64,000 nucleotides of DNA from a virus: positions 124,001 to 188,000 of the IMG/VR virus record IMGVR_UViG_3300020578_000006; one strand, 5' to 3'. A program made the translations under genes and the position numbers. Below, piece by piece: positions 50,702 to 57,475 of this stretch. The number at the start of each line of letters is the position of its first letter. Position 1 is the first letter of the stretch. A model generated the notes under the pieces. The model was not told the origin of the DNA. It ran no database searches and saw only the letters and a program-made list of their open reading frames with translations.

Positions 50702-52027
50702 ATGTTAAACAAATTAATAGAAAATACCTTTAAGAACACACGTTTAAAGCGAGTTAGGGTAAAGTCTGATCCGTCAATACCGCCTGTGTTTGGATATGAA
50801 AATGTAAGCTGTTTTGAAGGTTATGTACTTGAGGAATGTGGTGAAGGTATGGTGAACGTTTATATTATAAATGCTCCACCAGCAGCAGATCCTATCCAGC
50901 AAGTAAGTGTAGCGCAATTAGAGCCGGTTGAAACAATATCTGCTACTCCTCAAATTTCAGATATAAAAACAGCACTTTTAAGAGCCTTAATCAAAGCAGG
51001 TCATGGAGAAGAGACCCCTGTCTATAATCAGATTAGAAATACTAGTAGTATAGATTTTATAAAAGCTTTTTTAGCCCAAGCCAATATTAGTATAGAGGAT
51101 TTAATGGCAATTAATAATGAAAGCACTCTTCTGCCTTCTCCTTCAGCTGATGAAGATGTAAAAATTAAAAATAAAGCAGAAGATATATTTGGAACCCGCG
51201 AAGGTAAATTTGATAGGTTATTAAAGGCTACGGGTAAAGGTTTAAATCTTTTAACTAAAACAGTAGGTGCAGGTGCAGAGCTGGTCCTAGGAAAGGATAA
51301 TATAGTTGCAAGAGTTAACAGGTTTTTAAAATCTTTTGAAATAGGTGATCTTGTTGATATTAAAAAAGTAACCGATAGGGCTAGAACAAAGGACTATTCA
51401 CATTTACCTTACAATAATGAACCTGTTGTAATAACAGGCTTACCAAAGTTATCTTATCAGAAATATAATGAGGTTAAATACCAATTAATGGGTAGAATAA
51501 AAAATGTAAAGCTTTCCACCGACGGTATAATGTATGTTGTTGGGGATATACAACCAGAGTTAAATAAGATAAAAAAAATATTGTTAGATTTTACCTATCT
51601 TGATAACCCTTCTAAGGTAGGCAAAATTATTTTTGAAGATGTTGAGGGGGCAAGATTTTACAATAGGGGTACTATTGTATATTCTAATAGTGTGTGGTTG
51701 GTCAAGTTAGGTTCTCTAAACATTAACGATAAAACATCGGAGAATAAGAAAGATAATGCTTTCATAGCGGCCTCAATAAATCTTCTTAAAGAATCTTTAG
51801 GCACTAATTATGACGATTTGGCTAGAAGACCAGATTACAGTCTTATAGTAATTGAGGTTGCTATAGAGCTTAAGAAGCATAACCCGGAGACTATGGCGCA
51901 AATTGGAAAGTTTTTTAAGGAATATCTCCCCAAACAAGAAGAATATTTTAAATTATCAACAGATGAAAAGATAAATAGTATTAGAGGTTATTTAAAAAAG
52001 TTTAAGGAAACAACAAATGCCATCTAA
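50702..52027 (+). CDS. Unknown late protein, possible virion component
   Basis: The product is 441 aa. MLNKLIE-N is a short leader-like start. An N-terminal beta domain (PPVFGYENVSCFEGYVLEE, VNVYIINAP), a linker, a helical segment (about 165-215) and a C-terminal alpha/beta region (YNEVKYQLMGRIKNVKL, VWLVKLGSLNIND). No family recognised; the repeated surface-like strands suggest a structural role. Overlaps the DUF3008-like gene. Confidence 0.65.
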   Translation: MLNKLIENTFKNTRLKRVRVKSDPSIPPVFGYENVSCFEGYVLEECGEGMVNVYIINAPPAADPIQQVSVAQLEPVETISATPQISDIKTALLRALIKAGHGEETPVYNQIRNTSSIDFIKAFLAQANISIEDLMAINNESTLLPSPSADEDVKIKNKAEDIFGTREGKFDRLLKATGKGLNLLTKTVGAGAELVLGKDNIVARVNRFLKSFEIGDLVDIKKVTDRARTKDYSHLPYNNEPVVITGLPKLSYQKYNEVKYQLMGRIKNVKLSTDGIMYVVGDIQPELNKIKKILLDFTYLDNPSKVGKIIFEDVEGARFYNRGTIVYSNSVWLVKLGSLNINDKTSENKKDNAFIAASINLLKESLGTNYDDLARRPDYSLIVIEVAIELKKHNPETMAQIGKFFKEYLPKQEEYFKLSTDEKINSIRGYLKKFKETTNAI

Positions 52028-52244
52028 AACAGAAAAACAGAAGAGATTTTTTGGTGCCGTTATGGGGGCGAAGAAGGGTCAGTCTAAAGTTTCCGGTAAA
52101 GCAAGAGAAGTTGCCAAAGAAATGCCTAAAAAAGAAATTAAAAAGTACTTAAAAAAAGAAAATTTTGATAATGTGGTTAATCATTTACTAGAGAAATTCT
52201 TTAAAGAAGGTATGACATTAGAAAAGAATTACACCTGTAAATAG
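52017..52244 (+). CDS. DUF3008-like small basic protein ending at an in-frame amber
   Basis: The product is 75 aa. SKTEKQKRFFGAVMGAKKG and AREVAKEMPKKEIKKYLKK match small PSKs.kQrrfmG.v proteins (DUF3008-like, from memory). It ends at TAG (52242-52244), but the same frame stays open for 21 further codons to TGA at 52308-52310, adding a Cys-rich tail (NCDCDGCSDCIENQSSA). Either the TAG is a recent mutation, or it is read through to make a longer form. Confidence 0.68.
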   Translation: MPSKTEKQKRFFGAVMGAKKGQSKVSGKAREVAKEMPKKEIKKYLKKENFDNVVNHLLEKFFKEGMTLEKNYTCK

Positions 52245-52310
52245 GCTAAAGAAAAGAATTGTGATTGTGATGGTTGTTCAGATTGTATCGAAAATCAGTC
52301 TAGCGCTTGA
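52245..52310 (+). other. Cys-rich in-frame extension behind the amber codon
   Basis: Twenty-one sense codons in frame with the preceding gene, four Cys in a CxCxxCxxC pattern, stop TGA. The -35 of the queD promoter overlaps its last codon. Confidence 0.5.
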
Positions 52311-52334
52311 TTTATCACTATAAGTTAATATACT
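52307..52334 (+). promoter_or_regulatory. Sigma70-like promoter of queD
   Basis: TTGATT (52307-52312), 16-nt spacer, TATACT (52329-52334), 6 nt to the ATG at 52341. Confidence 0.72.
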
Positions 52335-52340
52335 ATATAG

Positions 52341-52994
52341 ATGTCATTTCAATTTGAAAGTACAAAAATTATTGATTTAGGTAGTTGTGCGTTTAGACAA
52401 TGGAGAGCTGATAGTCATTGTAAGTTTATTCATGGCTACAGGCTGCAAGCTAAATTCTGGTTTGGTTGTAACAATTTAGACGAAAAGAATTGGGTTGTAG
52501 ATTTTGGAGGTTTAAAGCAATTAAAATTAACTTTAGAGAAACAGTTTGATCACACATTATGCATTGCTGGTGATGATCCTTTATTAGAAGATTTTAAAAA
52601 CCTACATAACAAAGGTGCTGTTGATTTAAGAATTATGCCAACAGGTGTAGGTATAGAGCGTACAGCACAATGGTGTTTTATAAATGCTGACATTATTATA
52701 AGATCCCAGACAAATAATAGATGTTGGGTTGAAAGAGTAGAGGTATGGGAGCATGATAAAAATTCTGCTATTGTAACGCGAGACTATGTTACAGTACCAC
52801 AACATGATCCTTATGTTTCAGAGAAACATAATGCAGAACAATTTGAACTACCTTTTCAACCACAGGCTACCACGGTTGCTGCTCCTGCTCCAGAGATACA
52901 AAACGCAGTTACAAGGAGTAATGCAGCTGCGGTCGGTAATGAAATGTCTACCGGTTGGGGCAATCCATTTGGTGGTACTAGCTGGGGTTCTTAA
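52341..52994 (+). CDS. queD: 6-carboxytetrahydropterin synthase QueD-like
   Basis: The product is 217 aa. FRQWRADSHCKFIHGY corresponds to the Cys and HGH active-site region of the QueD/PTPS family, but the HGH His is Tyr. VVDFGGLKQLKLTLEKQFDH and PTGVGIERTAQWCF are the conserved second half. Converts dihydroneopterin triphosphate to 6-carboxytetrahydropterin. A 50-residue Pro/Ala/Gly tail is phage-specific. Early promoter; end overlaps phoH, convergent. Confidence 0.85.
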   Translation: MSFQFESTKIIDLGSCAFRQWRADSHCKFIHGYRLQAKFWFGCNNLDEKNWVVDFGGLKQLKLTLEKQFDHTLCIAGDDPLLEDFKNLHNKGAVDLRIMPTGVGIERTAQWCFINADIIIRSQTNNRCWVERVEVWEHDKNSAIVTRDYVTVPQHDPYVSEKHNAEQFELPFQPQATTVAAPAPEIQNAVTRSNAAAVGNEMSTGWGNPFGGTSWGS

Positions 52995-53715
52995 TAGTCT
53001 TAACTATAGAAACTATAAACTTTAGTAGCTTGCTCCTGGTAATATCGTCTTCGGTAAAGTGAAACGTTTCAATACCATGTTCCTTGCTGTTTTCACAACT
53101 GAAAGCTTTCATAAAACTCTGAAAGCCAGATTTAGGAATATCAGATTGCAAGGAATCACCAATAACAAATAACTTACAACCCTTACCAAATCTAGTTAGA
53201 ATTGTTGTTAATTCATTATGCTCTAGATTTTGTGCCTCATCAACAATTACCACATTGTTGGAAAACGTTGCTCCTCGTAAAAAATTAACAGGTATACATT
53301 TTAAATATTCATTCTCAAAGAGTATATTAGCTATTTGCTTACCCACAAGCTCATCACATTTTTCTACTAATGGTATGCTCCATGGCTTAAACTTATCGTC
53401 TACCTCCCCCGGTAAACTACCTAGTTTTCTAGAAGCTGATTCAACAATACTCCGTATATACACAATTTCATCTGCCTTTCGCTCTTTAAGTAATGTTAAG
53501 GCAACATACACAGCAAGATATGTTTTTGAGCTTCCTGCTGGTCCATCTGCAAAAATGATGTTTGTTTTATCATCAAAAGCCTTCTCTGCAAAAGCTTTGT
53601 GATGTTCATTTAAATGAAACTTTTGATCAATTTTAAAATTTAGAAGAATATCAGACTTAATGAGTTTTTCTTCAAATTTAGCAGCCTTTCTGGCTGCTCT
53701 AGCCATCTTAGACAT
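52978..53715 (-). CDS. phoH: PhoH-like ATPase
   Basis: The product is 245 aa. Walker A GPAGSSKTY (about 58-66), EIVYIRSIVESASRKLGSLP, Walker B VVIVDEAQN and IGDSLQSDIP are the PhoH-family signature. PhoH-like genes are common in marine phages; the biochemical role is unsettled (an RNA helicase-like function is suggested). Here a late-type AATAAATA box lies 6 nt before the ATG. Confidence 0.9.
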   Translation of the reverse strand: MSKMARAARKAAKFEEKLIKSDILLNFKIDQKFHLNEHHKAFAEKAFDDKTNIIFADGPAGSSKTYLAVYVALTLLKERKADEIVYIRSIVESASRKLGSLPGEVDDKFKPWSIPLVEKCDELVGKQIANILFENEYLKCIPVNFLRGATFSNNVVIVDEAQNLEHNELTTILTRFGKGCKLFVIGDSLQSDIPKSGFQSFMKAFSCENSKEHGIETFHFTEDDITRSKLLKFIVSIVKTIKNPS

Positions 53716-53721
53716 CTGTAT

Positions 53722-53729
53722 TATTTATT
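53722..53729 (-). promoter_or_regulatory. Late promoter box of phoH
   Basis: AATAAATA on the minus strand, 6 nt before the ATG at 53715; 11 nt from the queE -35 on the other strand. Confidence 0.6.
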
Positions 53730-53740
53730 CAAAATCTACA

Positions 53741-53768
53741 TTGATTAATGCAAAGTTAACCTTATAAT
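53741..53768 (+). promoter_or_regulatory. Sigma70-like promoter of queE (best consensus)
   Basis: TTGATT (53741-53746), 16-nt spacer, TATAAT (53763-53768), 6 nt to the ATG at 53775. Confidence 0.82.
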
Positions 53769-53774
53769 AATACT

Positions 53775-54521
53775 ATGTCTTTAGATACAACAATATTTTT
53801 AAGTGATGATAAGGTTTTTTATACAATAGAAGGGGAAGGCGAATATGTAGGTCACCCATCGGTGTTTATGAGATTATCGATGTGTAATTTAACGTGTAAA
53901 GGGTTTGCTTCTGCTGATTCACCTCACGGGTGCGATAGCTTTATAAGTTGGTCAGTAAAAAATCATTTTAAAATTAAAGACATTTTAGATTTACTGGATA
54001 ATGAGGGGTATACAAAGCATTTACGTGAAGGGGCCATCTGGAAGATTACAGGGGGTGAGCCTCTAATTCAACAGAAAAACCTATTAGAACTGGTTAGAGA
54101 GTTTGCTAAGCGTAATGGGTTTATACCAAAAATAGATTTTGAGACTAATGCAACTATTCAACCTTTAGATGACTGGACAGCATACCGGGTAACATATACA
54201 ACCTCTCCAAAGCTATCTAATAACGGTGACCCAGAAGAAAAGCGCTATAAACCTGCCGTACTTAAATGGCACGTTAGTGCCGGTTCCGGATTCAAATTTG
54301 TAATTAACGAGCAAAAAGACTTAGACGAAGTATATGAGAAGTATATCAACCACCCAGATATATTGTTGCCAAGACATAGAGTATGGTTAATGCCGTGTTG
54401 TGGTAGTAGGCAAGAGCATACAGAAAAAGCTTCTATGGTAGCAGAATTATGTAAAACACATGATATGAAATTTAGTCCAAGGTTGCAGCTAGTAATTTGG
54501 GATAAAGCATTAAAAGTATAG
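53775..54521 (+). CDS. queE: 7-carboxy-7-deazaguanine synthase QueE (radical SAM)
   Basis: The product is 248 aa. YTIEGEGEYVGHPSVFMRLS leads into the Fe-S cysteines CNLTC...HGC, WKITGGEPL is the SAM-binding GGEP motif, and IDFETNAT the next core strand. The cysteine spacing is CX3CX11C, unlike the usual CX3CX2C, as in divergent QueE forms. Makes the deazaguanine ring from carboxytetrahydropterin. Strong early promoter. Confidence 0.9.
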   Translation: MSLDTTIFLSDDKVFYTIEGEGEYVGHPSVFMRLSMCNLTCKGFASADSPHGCDSFISWSVKNHFKIKDILDLLDNEGYTKHLREGAIWKITGGEPLIQQKNLLELVREFAKRNGFIPKIDFETNATIQPLDDWTAYRVTYTTSPKLSNNGDPEEKRYKPAVLKWHVSAGSGFKFVINEQKDLDEVYEKYINHPDILLPRHRVWLMPCCGSRQEHTEKASMVAELCKTHDMKFSPRLQLVIWDKALKV

Positions 54522-54549
54522 TTGATTTTTTATACTCTTTATTTAAATT
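54522..54549 (+). promoter_or_regulatory. Sigma70-like promoter (weak -10)
   Basis: TTGATT (54522-54527), 16-nt spacer, TAAATT (54544-54549), 5 nt to the ATG at 54555. Confidence 0.5.
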
Positions 54550-54554
54550 AACTT

Positions 54555-54752
54555 ATGAACGTAAACATCGATGTAACTATTTCTGGTGAAAATGGTGGTG
54601 ATGAATCATTTAGAGTACTATTAAATCAGGATGAACTTACCAATATTATTAAAACTGAAGGTCTAGAAGCTGGTAATAAGGCATTAGATACTTTTGTAGA
54701 TAAGTTTGTATTGCAGTTTAAGTCTAAGCTTGCTTCTGTTATCAATCGCTAA
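54555..54752 (+). CDS. Small unknown protein
   Basis: The product is 65 aa. Two strands (NVNIDVTISGENGGDESFRV) and two helices (DELTNIIKTEGLEAGNKAL, TFVDKFVLQFKSKLASVI). A well-formed small early gene with no recognised family. Confidence 0.62.
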   Translation: MNVNIDVTISGENGGDESFRVLLNQDELTNIIKTEGLEAGNKALDTFVDKFVLQFKSKLASVINR

Positions 54753-54756
54753 TTAT

Positions 54757-54764
54757 AATAAATA
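54757..54764 (+). promoter_or_regulatory. Late promoter box
   Basis: AATAAATA, 4 nt before a GTG at 54769; this spacing chooses the GTG over the in-frame TTG at 54766. Confidence 0.68.
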
Positions 54765-54768
54765 ATTG

Positions 54769-55638
54769 GTGATTCTTAATAAGTTTGATAAGAAAGCAAA
54801 CGAAATTTTACAAATTTTACAAGAGAACCCTGCGGCCGCAGCGGTTGCTATACCCGCATTAACTAAAGTGGCCCCGTGGGTAGCAGGTCTTTTTTCTGTA
54901 TTAGTAGGAACCCTGGTCGGTGTGGGGGGTGGTGCTTGGGCGCCTCCATTACCGACTCCAACAGAAACAGATGTAAAACCTGAAATAGATAAAAATAAGC
55001 CTAAAACATATCCACCCTTAGTTCCTCCAATACCTTCAACTAATGCACCAGATGTAGTTGGTGGTAGTACCCCTGGGGTTTCTCCAGCACCAGATGTAGT
55101 CGGGGGTACGCCTGAAATTTCTGCACCGGCGCCAGCAGGTGTAAAAACACCTGATGCAGCACAACCAGTACCAGTAGATCAAGCAGTGCCAGTAGATCAA
55201 GCAGTTCCTGTTGATCGATCAATTACTAATACTGCACAAAATGTTGGTGCTAAAGAAAAAGAAATTGCTGTAGCCAAAGATGCTGTACAAGATAAAACGG
55301 CTGGTCAAGCACCTATCGTAGCCCCACCACCACAATTAAAATTTTCTAAAACAGGCAATTTTAAATTAGAACGTCCAGAAGAAGGGTTTCCTAACTACCA
55401 ATCACTAACACCTTATGCTATGGGACAATCCTATACTGACAACTCTAATCTATCACCTAATAGTGTGTGGAAGCAAGTTATGAAAGGTAAGCAGCCCATA
55501 GAAGAGCTTCCCGCTGATATGCAGTCCCCTGAAGAAGTGGCCCAAAGATTTAAGAAGTGGAAAGCAGATCAAAAGAAAAGAAAATACGAGGCCCCTGGTG
55601 CTTTTGGTGGTTTAGTCGGGGAACCCAATCTAGATTAA
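54769..55638 (+). CDS. Capsid-targeted-like protein with a membrane segment
   Basis: The product is 289 aa. The start ANEILQILQE-N has the LQE site. Behind it lies a hydrophobic stretch of about 35 residues (APWVAGLFSVLVGTLVGVGG), long enough to cross a membrane. A long Pro/Val/Ala-rich linker contains PVDQAV repeats (18-bp DNA units), and a charged C-terminal domain (about 200-289) ends GGLVGEPNLD. A late protein that could be injected and insert into the host membrane. Function unknown. Confidence 0.7.
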   Translation: MILNKFDKKANEILQILQENPAAAAVAIPALTKVAPWVAGLFSVLVGTLVGVGGGAWAPPLPTPTETDVKPEIDKNKPKTYPPLVPPIPSTNAPDVVGGSTPGVSPAPDVVGGTPEISAPAPAGVKTPDAAQPVPVDQAVPVDQAVPVDRSITNTAQNVGAKEKEIAVAKDAVQDKTAGQAPIVAPPPQLKFSKTGNFKLERPEEGFPNYQSLTPYAMGQSYTDNSNLSPNSVWKQVMKGKQPIEELPADMQSPEEVAQRFKKWKADQKKRKYEAPGAFGGLVGEPNLD

Positions 55639-55658
55639 TTACAATTATATTATAAAAT
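55631..55658 (+). promoter_or_regulatory. Possible sigma70-like promoter (weak)
   Basis: TAGATT (55631-55636), 16-nt spacer, TAAAAT (55653-55658), 5 nt to the ATG at 55664. Confidence 0.35.
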
Positions 55659-55663
55659 AAGAT

Positions 55664-56359
55664 ATGCGTATAGCTTTTAGCGGAGCCGCTTGTACAGGTA
55701 AAACAACAACAATTAGCGCCTTTTTAGCCAAATGGCCAAATTACAAGTCTCCAGAAACTTCATACAGAACATTAATATCAAATAATAAGCATAGTAAGAG
55801 AACAGATAAAAAGATTCAACGTAGTATTTTGCAGTTTATGGTAGATCAACAAAAAGGATATACCTTACATGATAATATTGTTTATGATAGGTGTGGGCTT
55901 GATAACGTAGTATATTCGCTATGGTGCCATGATAAGGGTATAAAAGGGTTTAACAAGCAATATATAGATGAATCAATAGAACTTGTAAAAGAGAGTATGA
56001 GAACCTTGGATATTATATTTCTATCAACCAGAGATTTAATGGGACCTATAGTCAATAATAATATAAGAGAAGTTGACCCAGAGTTTGTTATGGAAACTGA
56101 TAATATTTTTAGGGCTATTTACAGTCAGCTTCTATCAACAGGTGCTTCACCCTTCTTTCCTCCTCACGATAGCCCGGGGCTAATTGAACTTAAAGGGACA
56201 ACAGAAGAAAGAATAGATCTTATTAGTATGTATATTACCCCAGAAGGTAGTATGTATGGTGAAGAACAAAGCCTAGTAAATATGGATGAAATCGCCAAAA
56301 TGGAAAGCCTTCTAAGAGAACAAAAAGGGTTAGCTGCTAAAGAAAAAGGTATTTTGTAA
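55664..56359 (+). CDS. NadR-like P-loop kinase/NTPase (AAA_28 type)
   Basis: The product is 231 aa. Walker A SGAACTGKTT (6-15), then NIVYDRCGLDNVVYSLWC, the family's DRG-type lid and base motif. AAA_28 includes the ribosylnicotinamide kinase domain of NadR and deoxynucleoside kinase-like proteins. Some phages use such kinases for NAD+ rebuilding; I cannot tell the substrate. Acidic C-terminal tail. Confidence 0.7.
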   Translation: MRIAFSGAACTGKTTTISAFLAKWPNYKSPETSYRTLISNNKHSKRTDKKIQRSILQFMVDQQKGYTLHDNIVYDRCGLDNVVYSLWCHDKGIKGFNKQYIDESIELVKESMRTLDIIFLSTRDLMGPIVNNNIREVDPEFVMETDNIFRAIYSQLLSTGASPFFPPHDSPGLIELKGTTEERIDLISMYITPEGSMYGEEQSLVNMDEIAKMESLLREQKGLAAKEKGIL

Positions 56360-56365
56360 TAAATA
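56358..56365 (+). promoter_or_regulatory. Late promoter box
   Basis: AATAAATA overlapping the stop of the kinase gene, 5 nt before the ATG at 56371. Confidence 0.65.
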
Positions 56366-56370
56366 TCTTA

Positions 56371-56601
56371 ATGTTATTTGATAAAAATTACAATTTTATA
56401 ATGGAAAGTTTTAAGTCAATTAAAACCATTCATAGACTGTTTTATCCAAGAAACTTTAATCTATCTGAAGAATTTATAAATTCTTTTCGAAAAGAATATG
56501 CAAGGTTAAAGTCAATGAATATTGATGATAGAAGAATTTTACAGAAAATGATTAAGGCGCTACCCTTTCATAAGGATAACGTAAATATTAATACTCTATA
56601 A
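56371..56601 (+). CDS. Small late protein with leader-like start
   Basis: The product is 76 aa. MLFDKNYNFIME-S contains an IME site. The rest is basic and helical (SFKSIKTIHRLFY, RILQKMIKALPFH), suggesting a small nucleic-acid-binding internal protein. Overlaps the adhesin gene end by 14 bp, convergent. Confidence 0.62.
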   Translation: MLFDKNYNFIMESFKSIKTIHRLFYPRNFNLSEEFINSFRKEYARLKSMNIDDRRILQKMIKALPFHKDNVNINTL

Positions 56602-57415
56602 TAACAACCCCGGCTGCTCCACTACCACCAGCACCGCTTGCAGAACCTCCACCACCGCCGGCTCCCGTATTATCTGAACCGTTTTGACCGCTCACGTTAC
56701 TACCATTACCACCGCGACCGGCTCCTGAGCCCATAAACCCTGGTCCGCCTCGTCCGCCTGCAGCAAACGCCGCAGTACTCCCCGCAATACCATTTTCACC
56801 AGAAGAGCCTGCTAAAGGTATATCACCACCAGACCCTGCTAATCCCCCTGCCCCACCGGCGACCGCACCTCCAGCAGACCCAACAGTGCCACCAGAACCT
56901 CCCGGTGCTATAACCTGTGTTTCTCCTGTAACCGTAAAGGTGGACTGACCGCCTGCTGCAGCTGCAGCACCACCGGCGCCAACCACATAAGAATATGTTT
57001 TACCTCTTACATTTGTAAAATATTTTATGTTTGTACTGCCCCCGCCACCACCACCTCCAGCTCCTGAGCTGCTGGAGCCGCCTCCACCTCCCCCGCCACC
57101 TACTATAGTCACCTTAATATTGTTAACACCGGCGGGAAATGTTACACCGGATGCTGACCCCCCACCAGTAGGTGCGTATCTAATAACAGTGGTAAACCCT
57201 GGTTGGCGAGACTCTACCGTAGCACTCAAGGTATTAACCCGACTACTAATAGTGGCTACAGATGTATAAAAACTAGTATTGTTTGGCCCTATTACAAAAT
57301 CTTTAAAATCTATAATGTTTGTGCCTGTACTATTTTCAACAATAAGATAATTGCCGTTGACAATTTCCTCTATTTGGTTTAACTCTTTAATATTAACCTT
57401 GTTAAACGTCGACAT
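56588..57415 (-). CDS. Glycine-rich tail fibre tip/adhesin-like protein
   Basis: The product is 275 aa. An N-terminal region of about 90 residues (NKVNIKELNQIEEIVNGNY) resembles a fibre attachment part. From about 105 onwards the sequence is dominated by Gly tracts (VGGGGGGGGSSSSGAGG) alternating with Ala/Ser, ending GAAGVVIIEY. Poly-Gly sandwich domains are known from gp38-type adhesins of T-even phages such as S16. Probably contacts the host surface. Late box 6 nt before the ATG. Confidence 0.72.
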   Translation of the reverse strand: MSTFNKVNIKELNQIEEIVNGNYLIVENSTGTNIIDFKDFVIGPNNTSFYTSVATISSRVNTLSATVESRQPGFTTVIRYAPTGGGSASGVTFPAGVNNIKVTIVGGGGGGGGSSSSGAGGGGGGGSTNIKYFTNVRGKTYSYVVGAGGAAAAAGGQSTFTVTGETQVIAPGGSGGTVGSAGGAVAGGAGGLAGSGGDIPLAGSSGENGIAGSTAAFAAGGRGGPGFMGSGAGRGGNGSNVSGQNGSDNTGAGGGGGSASGAGGSGAAGVVIIEY

Positions 57416-57421
57416 ATCAGT

Positions 57422-57429
57422 TATTTATT
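57422..57429 (-). promoter_or_regulatory. Late promoter box of the adhesin gene
   Basis: AATAAATA on the minus strand, 6 nt before the ATG at 57415. Confidence 0.65.
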
Positions 57430-57442
57430 ACTTTAGATATAG

Positions 57443-57469
57443 TTGCAATACAATTATTTTTAATATAAT
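57443..57469 (+). promoter_or_regulatory. Sigma70-like promoter of the glycosyltransferase island
   Basis: TTGCAA (57443-57448), 15-nt spacer, TATAAT (57464-57469), 6 nt to the ATG at 57476. Confidence 0.65.
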
Positions 57470-57475
57470 AAACGT

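Noticed and set aside
57027-57269. Pro-rich plus-strand frame
   Set aside because: It is the complement of the poly-Gly codons in the adhesin gene.
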